A DNA stretch of 64,000 nucleotides from Thalassococcus sp. S3 (GCF_004216475.1 NZ_CP022303.1:2170001-2234000); one strand, 5' to 3'. Numbered from the stretch's first letter, positions 45,519 to 55,797 are shown. Made by a program: numbers and translations. The notes: generated from the sequence alone by a model not told the origin.

Positions 45519-46153
45519 GGGCGGGACGAAACGCCCGCCATGTGGCCCGACAAAGACTTGAGGGCGGCGACGGGGTCGTCGTCCTCCCATATCTCGGTGC
45601 CGATGCCGAAAAAGTCGGTGAACGGGGTCAGCGCGCGAACCTGCGTGTCTGTCAGCCCGCCTTCGGCGACCACTGGGACCTCGATCATTTCCGACCACCA
45701 CTCGAAAAGTTCGGTGGGCGCCGTTGTTCCATCGCCCAGCGCGCTCGACCCGACGGGGCCGAAGCTGACATAGTCCGCACCCGCTTCTCCGGCGGTCATG
45801 CCGTCATGGCGGGAGGCTGCGCAAAAGCTTCCGACGATGGCGTCCGGGCCCAGGGCCTTGCGTGCGGAACGAACCGAACGCGCGCCGTCCGAGAGATGAA
45901 CGCCGTCCAGTCCCAGCCGTTCGGCCAGAACAAGGTGATCCGTGATCACCAGCGCCACATCGCGAGCATGGGTGATGTCCCGCAACGCATCCGCCGCGCG
46001 GCTGATCCGGTCCTCATCCCTTGATGCCAGGTCAAGACGGACACAGGCGATATCGACCGTGTCCAGAACACGCGCCAGATTGTGCGGAAACTGGCTCAGC
46101 TCAAATTCAGGGGGAGAGACGAGATAGAGCTGTGGCAGGTCGGGGGCGGTCAT
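45515..46153 (-). CDS. Divergent ThiE-like (thiamine phosphate synthase family) protein
   Basis: This 212-residue TIM-barrel protein is recognisably of the thiamine phosphate synthase family (LGLDGVHLSDGARSV, EAGADYVSFGPV, VPVVAEGGLT). Key residues known from Bacillus subtilis ThiE are altered: the Q-x-R-E-K substrate segment reads ACVRLDLAS, and the S-x-H-T diphosphate loop reads GSFCAASRHDG. It may have lost or changed activity. No other thi gene is nearby. Its stop interlocks with that of opgG. ATG 46153 gives the family-length N-terminus. Confidence 0.8.
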   Translation of the reverse strand: MTAPDLPQLYLVSPPEFELSQFPHNLARVLDTVDIACVRLDLASRDEDRISRAADALRDITHARDVALVITDHLVLAERLGLDGVHLSDGARSVRSARKALGPDAIVGSFCAASRHDGMTAGEAGADYVSFGPVGSSALGDGTTAPTELFEWWSEMIEVPVVAEGGLTDTQVRALTPFTDFFGIGTEIWEDDDPVAALKSLSGHMAGVSSRP

Positions 46154-46326
46154 GCGGTTGCCTTTTTTCTTGTGCTGGCGCTCGTTTAGCCGATGTCGGC
46201 CGGGTTGCAAATGTGGGATGCGGCGGCGCAGCTCTTTTTCAGCGGAAGGTGCAGATGCGTGAAGGGCAGGTTTCAACCGACGCAGGCACGCGCTAGATGT
46301 CAGAAAAGCCACCGGAGGGCGATGCG

Positions 46327-47064
46327 ATGAACCAGGACCGCAGGACGCTGCTTTTGACAGGAGCCAGCCGGGGCATCGGCCACGCGACCGTCAAGCATTT
46401 CTCTGCCGCGGGATGGCGGGTGCTGTCCTGCTCGCGCCATCCCTTTCCCGAAGACTGCCCGTGGGAGGCGGGAGAGGAGGATCACGTCCAGGTCGACCTG
46501 TCCGATCCAAATTCCACCATCGCCGCGGTCGAGGAAATCCGAGAGCGGCTGGGCAATGGCCGGCTGGAGGCCTTGGTCAACAATGCCGGCGTGTCGCCCA
46601 AGGCCGATGATGGCGGGCGGCTCGATACGCTCAGCACGGATCTGAGGGTCTGGGGCAAGGTCTTTCACGTCAATTTCTTTGCTTCCATCGTTCTTGCGCG
46701 CGGTTTGCGGGATGAATTGCAGGCGGCACAGGGTGCGATTGTCAACGTCACCTCAATTGCGGGCGCGCGGGTGCATCCCTTTGCGGGGGCGGCCTATGCG
46801 ACCTCAAAGGCGGCCCTTGCCGCGTTGACGCGCGAGATGGCCCACGATTTCGGACCTTTGGGCGTGCGTGTGAATGCAATTGCGCCGGGTGAGATCGAGA
46901 CCGACATCCTGAGCCCCGGAACGGAGGAGCTGGCGGAGGACATCCCGCTCAGACGTCTGGGCCAGCCGGAGGAGGTGGCGCGTACGATCTATTTTCTCTG
47001 CACGCGTGAGAGTTCCTATGTTTCGGGCGTTGAGGTCGAGATCAACGGGGGCCAGCACGTCTGA
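46327..47064 (+). CDS. Short-chain dehydrogenase/reductase
   Basis: This 245-residue NAD(P)-dependent oxidoreductase has cofactor motif TGASRGIGHATVKHF at about residues 11-25, NNAGVSPKADDGG, catalytic Ser/Tyr/Lys in NVTSIAGARVHPFAGAAYATSKAAL, and the C-terminal YVSGVEVEINGG. The substrate is unknown. ATG 46327 is chosen over 46297 because GGAGGG at 46314-46319 lies seven bases upstream. It lies divergent from the ThiE-like gene and upstream of trmJ. Confidence 0.9.
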   Translation: MNQDRRTLLLTGASRGIGHATVKHFSAAGWRVLSCSRHPFPEDCPWEAGEEDHVQVDLSDPNSTIAAVEEIRERLGNGRLEALVNNAGVSPKADDGGRLDTLSTDLRVWGKVFHVNFFASIVLARGLRDELQAAQGAIVNVTSIAGARVHPFAGAAYATSKAALAALTREMAHDFGPLGVRVNAIAPGEIETDILSPGTEELAEDIPLRRLGQPEEVARTIYFLCTRESSYVSGVEVEINGGQHV

Positions 47065-47123
47065 CCCCTTGTGCCGGGCCGCCTCTCGCCCTAGACGAGG
47101 GCGGGTTTTGACAGCGAGGGGTC

Positions 47124-47858
47124 ATGGCGCAGCCGTTTTTCGTATTGGTGCGGCCTCAGATGGGCGAGAATATCGGCGCGGCGGCCCGGGCGATGTGGAA
47201 TTTCGGGCTGGACCGGATGCGGATCGTGGCCCCCCGCGATGGCTGGCCGAACCAGAAGGCCATCGCGATGTCCAGCGGGGCAGGGCGCTTGCTGGACGAG
47301 GCTGTGCTGACCGATGACACGGCAGGTGCGCTGGAAGATTGTTCTTACGTTTTTGCAACGACCGCGCGGCAAAGGGGGCTGACCAAGCCCGTCTTCAGTC
47401 CGGAAGAGGCCATGAAGGTCGCCGCGCAGAAGATCGGCGCGGGGGAGAAGGTGGCCGTGCTCTTCGGACCGGAGCGGGCGGGGCTTGAAAACGACGATAT
47501 CGCGCGCGCCAGTGCGATCATCTCTGTCCCGGTCAACCCGGACTTTCCGTCCTTGAACCTTGCGCAATGTGTGCTCCTGACGGCCTATGAATGGCGCCGC
47601 CAGACCGAAGAGGTCGTTGCGGAAACCGTCGAGATGGCCAGAGGTGACTGGGCCACGGGGCTCGAGATTGAAAAGCTGGCCGCGCATTACGAAGAGCGTC
47701 TGGACGAGGCGGGTTTCTTCTTTCCCCCGGCCAAGGCAGACGGCATGAAAATCAACTTGCGGAACCTGTGGTCACGGATGCGATTGACCCGCGCGGATGT
47801 GCAGATGCTGCATGGGGTGATGCGGCAGATGGTCCGCTGGAAAGATCGCGGTACGTGA
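47124..47858 (+). CDS. trmJ: tRNA (cytidine/uridine-2'-O-)-methyltransferase TrmJ, SPOUT superfamily
   Basis: This 244-residue enzyme methylates the ribose at position 32 of tRNA anticodon loops. The trefoil-knot SPOUT motifs are present: VRPQMGENIGAAARAMWNFG (motif 1, residues 10-29), VAVLFGPERAGLENDDIA (motif 2) and NPDFPSLNLAQCVLLTAYE (motif 3). The C-terminal TrmJ helical extension is present (LRNLWSRMRLTRADVQMLHG). Confidence 0.93.
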   Translation: MAQPFFVLVRPQMGENIGAAARAMWNFGLDRMRIVAPRDGWPNQKAIAMSSGAGRLLDEAVLTDDTAGALEDCSYVFATTARQRGLTKPVFSPEEAMKVAAQKIGAGEKVAVLFGPERAGLENDDIARASAIISVPVNPDFPSLNLAQCVLLTAYEWRRQTEEVVAETVEMARGDWATGLEIEKLAAHYEERLDEAGFFFPPAKADGMKINLRNLWSRMRLTRADVQMLHGVMRQMVRWKDRGT

Positions 47859-47919
47859 GGTGCTGGACGGCACTGCAACCCGCCCCTAGGTTCACGCGAA
47901 AATCGACAATGAGGATGCG

Positions 47920-49065
47920 ATGAGCGGAAAACGCAGCATTTTCGAGGAAGTAAAAACAGCCGATCCCGCGCCTGCCACGGCGCCCGGTGGCATCGACCGG
48001 GGGCGCACGGGCGCACGCGGCGCGATCCGGGTCTGGCTGATGATCCTCTTTGCCCTGGTGGTTGTCATGATCGCCGTCGGCGGCCTGACGCGCCTGACCG
48101 ACAGCGGGCTCAGCATCACCGAATGGCGCCCGATCACGGGTGCGATCCCCCCGCTGAGCCCTGCGGATTGGGAGTTGGAATTCGCCAAATATCAGGCGAT
48201 TGACGAGTTTCGGATCCAGAACCAGTGGATGACGATGGAGGACTTCAAAGTCATTTACTGGTGGGAATGGGGCCACCGGCAATTGGGTCGGGTGATCGGA
48301 CTGGTCTGGGCCGTGGGCTTTCTGTGGTTCCTGCTGCGCCGGCAGATCCCCACGGGGTGGACCGGGCGGCTTTTGCTTTTGGGCGCCATGGGGGGCGCGC
48401 AGGGGGCCATTGGATGGTGGATGGTCGCCTCTGGCGTAACACAGGGCGAGGGGGTGGTCGATGTCGCCTCCTACCGGTTGGCCACCCATCTTGGCCTGGC
48501 CTTTGTCATCCTCGGCTTCATCGCTTGGTACATCTTCCTTCTGGGGCGCGACGGGCGCGAGTTGATGCAGGCGCGCCGGGCCAAGGAAGCTCGGCAGTTT
48601 GGCCTGTCGACGGGACTTTTGCATTTTGCCTTTCTGCAGATCCTGATCGGCGCGCTTGTGGCGGGGATCGATGCGGGGCGGAGTTATACCGACTGGCCGC
48701 TGATGGGTGGGCAGATCCTGCCCGACAGCGCCTTCGTGCTGGAGCCGGTCTGGCGGAATTTCTTTGAAAGCCCGGGGCTGGTGCAGTTCATTCACCGGGT
48801 GACCGGTTATCTGCTGTTGATCTTTGCCGTCGTGGTCTGGCTGCGCGGACGTCGCAGCAGCCATGCGGCCACCCGGACGGCGTTTCACGCGGCGTTCATC
48901 GCGCTTTTGGCCCAGATTGCCCTGGGCATCGTGACGGTTCTCTATGCTGCACCCTGGCAGATCGCGATTGCCCATCAGTTCCTTGCCGTGGTGCTTTGGG
49001 TGCTGATCCTGCGGGCAAGGTTCCTGAGCGCGTATCCCATTTCAGCATCAATCCGGGGAGCCTGA
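47920..49065 (+). CDS. ctaA: Heme A synthase CtaA/COX15
   Basis: This 381-residue inner-membrane enzyme converts heme O to heme A for cytochrome c oxidase. About eight membrane helices are visible. Heme-ligand histidines lie in the type-II COX15 positions: WEWGHRQLGRVIG, ATHLGLAFVI, FIHRVTGYLL and IAIAHQFLAVVLW. The GGLTRLTDSGLSITEW segment near residue 50 is the family signature. It is followed one base later by the M32 carboxypeptidase start. Confidence 0.96.
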   Translation: MSGKRSIFEEVKTADPAPATAPGGIDRGRTGARGAIRVWLMILFALVVVMIAVGGLTRLTDSGLSITEWRPITGAIPPLSPADWELEFAKYQAIDEFRIQNQWMTMEDFKVIYWWEWGHRQLGRVIGLVWAVGFLWFLLRRQIPTGWTGRLLLLGAMGGAQGAIGWWMVASGVTQGEGVVDVASYRLATHLGLAFVILGFIAWYIFLLGRDGRELMQARRAKEARQFGLSTGLLHFAFLQILIGALVAGIDAGRSYTDWPLMGGQILPDSAFVLEPVWRNFFESPGLVQFIHRVTGYLLLIFAVVVWLRGRRSSHAATRTAFHAAFIALLAQIALGIVTVLYAAPWQIAIAHQFLAVVLWVLILRARFLSAYPISASIRGA

Positions 49066-49066
49066 C

Positions 49067-50545
49067 ATGCCTGCTTATGAAGACTTGATGGCCTATCAGC
49101 ACGAAACCGAAGCGCTGGGGCAGATCGCCGGAAGGCTGGGCTGGGACCAGGAGACGGTGATGCCCCGCGGGGCCGCCGCACAGCGCGGTCAGGAAATGGC
49201 GGCGATGGAGGCTGTTCTGCACAGCCGCCGCTCGGACCCGAAGGTGGGCGCGTGGCTTGATGTCGTGGAAGGTGAGCCCCTTGACGAGGTGGCCCGCGCG
49301 CAGGTGCGCCAGATCCGGCGCGCCTATGACCGCGCCAGCAAGGTGCCGGCGGATCTGGCCAAGCGCCTGGCGCGCGTCACGTCCGAGGCGCAGGGCAAAT
49401 GGGCCATCGCCCGCGCCGACGAAGACATGGCGGCCTTCATTCCGGTGCTGGACGAGGTGGTGTCGCTGAAGCGCGAAGAGGGCCAGGCGCTGGCCAATGG
49501 CGGCGATGTCTATGATGCGATGCTGCAGGATTACGAGCCGGGAACGACAGCCGCCGATATCGCGGCGATCTTCGGAGAGATGCGCCCGAGGCTGGTGGCC
49601 CTGCGCGCCGCGGTCCTTGAACGGCCCGCGCCCAAGGCGCTGAGCGGAACCTTTGACGAGCTTGGCCAGATGGCCCTGTCGGCGAAACTGGCCAAGACAT
49701 TTGGCTATGACATGAGCCGGGGGCGGGTGGACAAGGCGGTTCATCCCTTCAGTAGCGGCAGCGGGTCCGATGTGCGGATCACCACCCGCACCAGCCTGGA
49801 GGATCCGTTCAACTGCTTTTACTCCACGATCCACGAAGTCGGGCATGCCTGTTATGAACAGGGGGTCGATGACAGTCTCGCCCTGACAGCCTTGGGCCGG
49901 GGCGTGTCGATGGGCGTTCACGAAAGCCAAAGCCGCATCTATGAAAACCAGCTCGGCCGGAGCGAAGCCTTCACGAGCTGGCTTTTTGGCGAGATGAAAG
50001 AGGCGTTCGGCGCCTTTGGGATCGACGATGCAAAGGCTTTCTATGCGACCGTCAACCGTGTCGCGAACGGCTATATCCGAACGGAAGCCGATGAGGTGCA
50101 ATACAATCTGCACGTCATGCTGCGGTTCGATCTGGAACAGGCGATGATGTCGGGTGATCTGCAGGTTGGCGATCTTGAAGCCGCCTGGAATGACCGCTTT
50201 GCGTCGGATTTCGGTTATGCCGTCGACAAGCCGTCCAACGGCTGCCTGCAGGACGTTCACTGGTCCGTCGGGCTTTTTGGGTACTTTCCGACCTATTCAC
50301 TCGGCAATGTCTATGCGGGGTGCCTTCACGAGGCGTTGAGAGCGGCGCTGCCGGATCTCGATGGCGATCTGGCACGGGGGCAGACGGACAGTGCGACAGG
50401 CTGGTTGCGCGAGAATGTGCAGCGGTTCGGGGGGCTTTATCTTCCGCAGGAGATCATCGAGCGTGCCTCTGGCCGCGTGCCGAGTGCGCAACCTCTGCTG
50501 GATTACCTCGACCGCAAGTTCGGCGAGATCTACGGGCTGTCCTGA
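49067..50545 (+). CDS. M32-family metallocarboxypeptidase
   Basis: This 492-residue cytosolic zinc carboxypeptidase (thermostable carboxypeptidase 1 type) has the metal site HEVGH at 256-260 (IHEVGHACYEQG), third ligand in VHESQSRIYENQLG, the N-terminal WDQETVMPRGAAAQRGQ and the family DVRITTRTS segment. Length matches the family (about 490-500). It starts one base after the ctaA stop, so the two are probably co-transcribed. Confidence 0.95.
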   Translation: MPAYEDLMAYQHETEALGQIAGRLGWDQETVMPRGAAAQRGQEMAAMEAVLHSRRSDPKVGAWLDVVEGEPLDEVARAQVRQIRRAYDRASKVPADLAKRLARVTSEAQGKWAIARADEDMAAFIPVLDEVVSLKREEGQALANGGDVYDAMLQDYEPGTTAADIAAIFGEMRPRLVALRAAVLERPAPKALSGTFDELGQMALSAKLAKTFGYDMSRGRVDKAVHPFSSGSGSDVRITTRTSLEDPFNCFYSTIHEVGHACYEQGVDDSLALTALGRGVSMGVHESQSRIYENQLGRSEAFTSWLFGEMKEAFGAFGIDDAKAFYATVNRVANGYIRTEADEVQYNLHVMLRFDLEQAMMSGDLQVGDLEAAWNDRFASDFGYAVDKPSNGCLQDVHWSVGLFGYFPTYSLGNVYAGCLHEALRAALPDLDGDLARGQTDSATGWLRENVQRFGGLYLPQEIIERASGRVPSAQPLLDYLDRKFGEIYGLS

Positions 50546-50604
50546 CCAAAGGATTTTGAGCGGCGCGGAAGATGGATGGGGTGATCTCCGCGCCGCCCTT
50601 TCAC

Positions 50605-51000
50605 TCAAGCCTCGCTTGGGGCGGACAAGCGTCGCTCGAGGATCGAATAGGCGCCGCCTCCATAAATAAGGAGGGGGACCGACGCCATTACGAAGAGTAC
50701 AAGACTGTACTCCGGCAGGCCTGAGAGTGGGACGTGGCCGCCGATAAAGACGAAACAGGCGGCGAAGAGACACCCACCGACTGCCGTCATGATTCGCGTG
50801 TAGAGCCCGAAAGCGATCCACACGCTGATTGCGATCATCAACCCATAAGCGGCAATATCTGCCGCCGGAGCCAAGGACCAAAGGAAAGCGTCCAGAACTT
50901 TCGGCCCATTTCCGCGCATGCCTTCCATGGCGGGGATGAGCAGGACGACTGCCACGACGCAGCGGCAGACCAGCTGTAAGCTCGATTGCACGTTTGTCAT
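50605..51000 (-). CDS. DoxX-like small membrane protein
   Basis: This 131-residue protein has four hydrophobic helices (near 8-25, 42-62, 66-88 and 95-115). The order and spacing, with LIPAMEGM after helix 1 and GLYTRIMTAVGGCLFAACF in helix 3, resemble DoxX/DUF4870-like oxidoreductase-associated membrane proteins, but the match is by pattern only. ATG 51000 is chosen because GAGG lies six bases upstream; an ATG four codons earlier is possible. No clear role. Confidence 0.62.
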   Translation of the reverse strand: MTNVQSSLQLVCRCVVAVVLLIPAMEGMRGNGPKVLDAFLWSLAPAADIAAYGLMIAISVWIAFGLYTRIMTAVGGCLFAACFVFIGGHVPLSGLPEYSLVLFVMASVPLLIYGGGAYSILERRLSAPSEA

Positions 51001-51149
51001 TGCACGCCTCATTGATAACGCTTCGATTTTTACGATACGTGCAACTTTACCGTGCAAGCAAGCAGACGTCCCGCAACCGGTGGCTTGCAGTTTTGTGGGG
51101 TGCAAAAGTCTGCCGATACCCTAGCGCGGAAATCCGCCGAGCGGAGCGT

Positions 51150-51983
51150 TCAGAGGTCGCGATGGCTGGTCAGAAGATCCGAGATCCATTCGATCACATG
51201 CATCATGATCGGATCCCGGCGCCGCGTCTCGTGATAGCAGAGATACATGCGCACCGATGTTTCGTTGCGGCCACCGTGCAGCGGGAAGATATCGTTATGC
51301 TCCCGCGCGATCACATGCGGCAGAACGCCGGGCATCTCACTGGCGCGCATCGCGTGATAACAGCCGACCAGTGTATCCATCCGAACCGCGGGCGGTTTCT
51401 GGAAAAAGGCCTGCGCTGCCGTCATGGGCGGTTGTTCGTCATAGGACGAGGTCAGACCGACCCATCCGTTATGGACGGGGGCGTTTTCGAACCCATAGAT
51501 GTCGAAGCGCATATTCGTGAGGTATTTCACGATCAGGCGCCCCTGATTGGGCCGGTGCGATGTGATGATGACGTCGTTCTTGCCTAGCGTCTCCTGAAAG
51601 ATCATGTCGTTCAGAACAAGCGACACGGTGGGATGCGCGTCGCGGAAGCGGGCGAGGCCCTTGCTCATCACATAATAGCTGAGCGCGGGCGGGCAGCCGA
51701 GCGTCATGTTGATGTGTTTGTCGGTATCCCCACGTGCGGTGTTGAGAAACCCGATGATCTGGTTGTCGAAGGCTTCGACATCGCTCAGCAGCGTATCGAT
51801 CTGATCGCTTGGCTGCCAGCCATCCGGGGTCCGGACGAAGGGGTCGAACCCCAGCGTTTCACCCAAACGGGCCAGGCGCCGGGACACGGTTGCGGGATTG
51901 GTTTCCAGTACTTTTGCGGCTGCGGCCATGCTGCCAGTCTGCTTGACGGCCAGAAGGATGCGCAGGTCGTCCCAGTTCTTCAC
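51150..51983 (-). CDS. LysR-family transcriptional regulator
   Basis: This 277-residue regulator has a winged-helix domain at residues 1-62 (KNWDDLRILLAVKQTGSMAAAA, then NPATVSRRLARLGETLG) and a LysR substrate-binding domain after residue 85. The GTG at 51983 follows a strong AGGAAGG ribosome site; the frame stays open upstream to 52130 but without a start of that quality. Targets and ligand are unknown. It lies downstream of gyrA on the same strand, separated by 445 bases. Confidence 0.88.
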   Translation of the reverse strand: MKNWDDLRILLAVKQTGSMAAAAKVLETNPATVSRRLARLGETLGFDPFVRTPDGWQPSDQIDTLLSDVEAFDNQIIGFLNTARGDTDKHINMTLGCPPALSYYVMSKGLARFRDAHPTVSLVLNDMIFQETLGKNDVIITSHRPNQGRLIVKYLTNMRFDIYGFENAPVHNGWVGLTSSYDEQPPMTAAQAFFQKPPAVRMDTLVGCYHAMRASEMPGVLPHVIAREHNDIFPLHGGRNETSVRMYLCYHETRRRDPIMMHVIEWISDLLTSHRDL

Positions 51984-52428
51984 TTTAACAGGTCCTTCCT
52001 TTAAGTCGCGCCGGCGGAACGTAAAAGATGGCCTCCCGCTGTCAATTCGCAGAATGGCTATCGGCGGGAAGCCGCTGTTTTCCGCGGGGTCATCTTTTTC
52101 CTTGATCCGCGATCTTCGAGCGGGGCGCAACGCTGTTGTTAACCTGTTGATAGCCTTTGATGCGGATCGGCATCAAAGGCTGCCCGGTTTTGAAAGCAGG
52201 CGTTACACCCTTGATGCAATTCGAGACAAAGGCGATGGGGCATGCATGGATATGTGTACCGTCTGACGCTTCACGCTGCGGCGATTTGGCATCACTGGAA
52301 GACGGGTGCCGGTGGCCTGCCGCATGGTTTGCGCGTCGGGCGCGAATCTCAGGGCCGACCCCAAAGGGCCGGCCCGGAAGACGCATATCGGCGCTGTCCA
52401 GCGTTTGGACAGGCGTTTCAGAGGGTCG
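51984..52428. other. 445-bp intergenic region, gyrA-LysR, with a strong inverted repeat
   Basis: No convincing gene is seen. It holds a perfect 12-bp inverted repeat (52152-52181, listed separately) and, nearer gyrA, a GC-rich hairpin formed by GGGCCG and CGGCCC around 52350-52375 that could end the gyrA transcript, although no T-run follows it. Confidence 0.7.
52152..52181. repeat. Perfect 12-bp inverted repeat with 6-base spacer
   Basis: AGCCTTTGATGC (52152-52163), spacer GGATCG, GCATCAAAGGCT (52170-52181). It lies 169 bases upstream of the LysR gene start and 248 bases beyond the gyrA stop. It could be an operator or a very stable RNA hairpin. Confidence 0.75.
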
Positions 52429-55167
52429 CTATTCGGCGTCCGGCTCGTCGGTCCCGGCATCGCCCTGGTCGGCGATCCAGGCAACGCTGACGACCTCTTC
52501 GCCCGATCCGGTGTTGAACACCCGCACGCCACCTGCGCTGCGCGACCGGAACGAGATGCCGTCGACGGGAACCCGGATGGATTGCCCCTTGGACGTGGCC
52601 AGCATGATCTGATCATCGATCTCCACAGGGAAGGAGGCGACCACGTCGCCGCCGCGCATGGCTTTGTCCATCGCGGCCACACCCATGCCGCCGCGCCCCC
52701 TTACGGGATAGTCATGAGACGAGCTGAGCTTGCCCATACCCATCGCGGTGATGGTCAGGATCAGGTTTTCCGCCGCCGACATTTCGGCATAGCGGGCCTG
52801 GGTGAAGTCCTCGGCCATGGGCGTGTCTTCTTCGTCGGTCTCCCCATCGTCGACCAGCCCGGCCACGGCCCGCCGCATCTTGAGATAGGCGACCCGTTCT
52901 TCGGCGGTGGCGACGAAGTGGCGAATGACGGACATCGATACGACGCGGTCCCCGTTCAGCAGCTTGATGCCGCGGACACCGGTACTGTCACGCCCCTTGA
53001 AGATACGCACATCGGTGGTGGGAAAGCGGATCGCACGACCGCTGTCGGTCACCAGCATCACGTCATCCTCTTCGGAACAGATGCGCGCATTCACCAATTC
53101 GATCCCGTCGGGCAATTTCATCGCGATCTTGCCGTTGGATTTGACGTTGGTGAAATCGCTGAGCGCGTTGCGCCGGACGTCGCCTGCGGATGTGGCGAAG
53201 ACGATCTGAAGGTCGCTCCAATCCTCTTCATCGCGGTCCACGGGCATGATGGCGGCAATCGACACACCCGCCGGGATCGGCAGGATATTGACGATCGCCT
53301 TGCCCTTCGCGGTGCGGCCGCCCTGTGGCAGGCGCCAGGTCTTGAGTTTGTAGACCATTCCATCGGTGGTGAAGAACAAAAGCTGGGTGTGCGTATTGGC
53401 CACGAAGAGGGTGGTGATCACATCCTCTTCCTTGGTCTGCATGCCCGCGACACCCTTGCCGCCCCGCCGTTGCGACCGGAAATCAGCGAGCGGCGTGCGC
53501 TTGATATATCCGCCCGAGGTCACGGTGACGACCATATCCTCGCGCTCGATAAGGTCTTCGTCCTCCATGTCGCCGGACCAGTCGACGATCTCTGTCCGGC
53601 GCGGCACGGCGAATTGCTCTCGAACCTCGCGCAGCTCGTGCGCGATGATACCCATGATGCGGTCCCGAGAAGACAGGATTTCCAAGTATTCCTTGATCTT
53701 TGCAGCCAGTTCTTCAAGTTCGTCCGTGACTTCTTTGACGCCGATCTGGGTCAGGCGCTGGAGGCGAAGTTCAAGGATCGCGCGGGCTTGGGTTTCGCTG
53801 AGATAATAGGTGCCGTCCTCGTTGATCTTATGGGTCGGATCATCGATCAGGCGGATGTAGTCGGCGATGTCCTGGGCCGGCCAGCGCCGGTCCATCAGCT
53901 TGCGGCGCGCCTCGGCAGCGTCGGCAGAGGCGCGGATGGTCGCGACAACCTCATCCACGTTCGAGACCGCAACGGCCAGACCGCACAGGATGTGGCTGCG
54001 TTCGCGCGCCTTGCGCAGGTCATGGGCGGTCCGACGGGTGACAACCTCCTCGCGGAAATCGATGAACGACGTCAGGAAACGGCGCAGGGTCAGTTGCTCG
54101 GGCCGGCCGCCGTTCAACGCCAGCATGTTGCAGCCAAAAGAGGTCTGCATGGGCGTGAAGCGATAAAGCTGGTTCAGCACCACCTCCGCCGTGGCGTCGC
54201 GTTTGAGTTCGATGACCACGCGTACCCCGTTGCGGTCGCTTTCGTCCTGGACGTGGGCGATGCCTTCGATCTTTTTGTCCCTTGCGGCCTCGGCGATCCG
54301 CTCGATCATGGTGGCCTTGTTCACCTGATAGGGGATCTCGTCGATGATGATGGCCCACCTGTCGCGACGCAGTTCCTCGGTGCGGGTCTTGGCCCGCACG
54401 ATGACGGAGCCGCGTCCTTCGAGATAGGCCTTCCGCGCGCCGGACCGGCCCAGCATGATCCCGCCCGTGGGAAAATCGGGGCCGGGGACATATTCGATCA
54501 GTTGCTCGGAGCTGAGGTCCGGGTCGTCGATCAGGGCCAGCGTGGCGTCGACAACCTCGCCTAGGTTGTGGGGTGGAATGTTGGTAGCCATCCCAACGGC
54601 GATGCCGCCCGCGCCATTGACCAGCATGTTCGGAAAGCGCGCCGGCAGAACCGTCGGTTCCTGGTCCTTGCCGTCGTAATTGTCCTGAAAATCGACTGTT
54701 TCTTTTTCGATATCGGCCAGCAGAGCGGCGGCGGGCTTGTCCATGCGCACTTCGGTGTAGCGCATCGCGGCAGGGTTATCGCCATCCATCGAGCCGAAAT
54801 TGCCTTGCCCGTCCAGCAGCGGCAGCGACATCGAGAAATCCTGTGCCATGCGCACCAGCGCGTCATAAATCGCGCTGTCCCCGTGGGGGTGGTATTTACC
54901 CATCACATCGCCCACCGGTCGGGCCGACTTGCGGTATGCCTTGTCATGCGTGTTGCCGGTTTCGTGCATCGCATAGAGGATCCGGCGATGCACCGGCTTC
55001 AACCCGTCGCGCAGATCGGGGATCGCGCGCGAGACGATGACCGACATCGCGTAGTCCAGATAGGACGTTCGCATCTCCGCCTCGATCGAGACGGTCGGTC
55101 CGTCATAGGCAGGCCGTCCAGGGGGCATTTCGCCCGTGTTTTCAGGTGTTTCCGGTGTGTCGCTCAC
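52429..55167 (-). CDS. gyrA: DNA gyrase subunit A
   Basis: This 912-residue protein breaks and rejoins DNA for ATP-dependent negative supercoiling with GyrB. The active-site region [10 protein letters not shown] contains the catalytic Tyr. The quinolone-resistance region reads [20 protein letters not shown], with the Ser and Asp of the sensitive form. The C-terminal beta-pinwheel contains the GyrA box QRRGGKG, which distinguishes it from ParC. The start is GTG. An acidic insert ([15 protein letters not shown]) and tail ([10 protein letters not shown]) are typical of alphaproteobacteria. Confidence 0.97.
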   Translation of the reverse strand: MSDTPETPENTGEMPPGRPAYDGPTVSIEAEMRTSYLDYAMSVIVSRAIPDLRDGLKPVHRRILYAMHETGNTHDKAYRKSARPVGDVMGKYHPHGDSAIYDALVRMAQDFSMSLPLLDGQGNFGSMDGDNPAAMRYTEVRMDKPAAALLADIEKETVDFQDNYDGKDQEPTVLPARFPNMLVNGAGGIAVGMATNIPPHNLGEVVDATLALIDDPDLSSEQLIEYVPGPDFPTGGIMLGRSGARKAYLEGRGSVIVRAKTRTEELRRDRWAIIIDEIPYQVNKATMIERIAEAARDKKIEGIAHVQDESDRNGVRVVIELKRDATAEVVLNQLYRFTPMQTSFGCNMLALNGGRPEQLTLRRFLTSFIDFREEVVTRRTAHDLRKARERSHILCGLAVAVSNVDEVVATIRASADAAEARRKLMDRRWPAQDIADYIRLIDDPTHKINEDGTYYLSETQARAILELRLQRLTQIGVKEVTDELEELAAKIKEYLEILSSRDRIMGIIAHELREVREQFAVPRRTEIVDWSGDMEDEDLIEREDMVVTVTSGGYIKRTPLADFRSQRRGGKGVAGMQTKEEDVITTLFVANTHTQLLFFTTDGMVYKLKTWRLPQGGRTAKGKAIVNILPIPAGVSIAAIMPVDRDEEDWSDLQIVFATSAGDVRRNALSDFTNVKSNGKIAMKLPDGIELVNARICSEEDDVMLVTDSGRAIRFPTTDVRIFKGRDSTGVRGIKLLNGDRVVSMSVIRHFVATAEERVAYLKMRRAVAGLVDDGETDEEDTPMAEDFTQARYAEMSAAENLILTITAMGMGKLSSSHDYPVRGRGGMGVAAMDKAMRGGDVVASFPVEIDDQIMLATSKGQSIRVPVDGISFRSRSAGGVRVFNTGSGEEVVSVAWIADQGDAGTDEPDAE

Positions 55168-55357
55168 GTCCGCCGCCCGTTTTTTGTGCAGGGTCTATAT
55201 CTTGTGTTGGCTTTCTATCAGACCGGGTACATGAGGTGCAATGGGCAAGGCGATGTGACCTTGGCAGCCAGGTTCGCCAAGTGCTAACACTCTGTTTTCA
55301 TTGAAAAGTAACCTGTCCTGCGCAAGCATGAAAGCAATCACAAGCAAAGAGGGCAGT

Positions 55358-55627
55358 ATGATGCGCAGCGAAACAGAGTTGATGTTGAAGGGCTATGGTC
55401 TGACCACGGCGGAGTTTTTCTATCGGATGCCGGACCACATCCACGTGCTGAACACCTTTGTCTGGCAGGAGTATGATCTGGCGCCGGATCATCCCAAACT
55501 GTTTGAATTCGTGGATTTCTGGCAGAGGGAGATCGAAGGGCCGCTGCATTCGGTACGGTTCGTCCACCGCAAGATGATCGGTCCCGGGGAGTGGCGAAAC
55601 GTAACGGGCGAGTTCACCTTGCATTAG
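55358..55627 (+). CDS. usg: Usg family protein
   Basis: This 89-residue soluble protein, function unknown, is named from an ORF near trp genes and is widespread in alphaproteobacteria. Characteristic stretches are LMLKGYGLTTAEFFYRMPDH, FVWQEYDLAPDHPKLFEF and FWQREIEGPLHSVRF. Two ATG codons in tandem (55358, 55361) follow AAAGAGGGC; either may be used. It lies alone between gyrA and zwf with a promoter-like stretch upstream. Confidence 0.88.
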   Translation: MMRSETELMLKGYGLTTAEFFYRMPDHIHVLNTFVWQEYDLAPDHPKLFEFVDFWQREIEGPLHSVRFVHRKMIGPGEWRNVTGEFTLH

Positions 55628-55797
55628 CCCGCACCAAGCGCGCCTTCTTTGCGTGTGTCCTCCGCCGGATTGGGCAAGACGCAGCCGGCTGTGAGGGGGC
55701 AACCGCCATTCCCGCGATTTCAAGGACTGCGTGGTTGTTATGCGCGCGCAGCATCGCTAGGGTCCGCCACGATGGGAGCGGTAACAGGACAAGGCTC

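Noticed and set aside
43665..45701. A 678-codon frame on the minus strand.
   Set aside because: It is antisense to opgG over almost its whole length, has a His/Arg-rich shadow composition, and opgG shows a clear family match and Tat signal.
52157..52612. A 151-codon plus-strand frame in the gyrA-LysR gap.
   Set aside because: It ends within the antisense of gyrA, shows no family features and no ribosome site.
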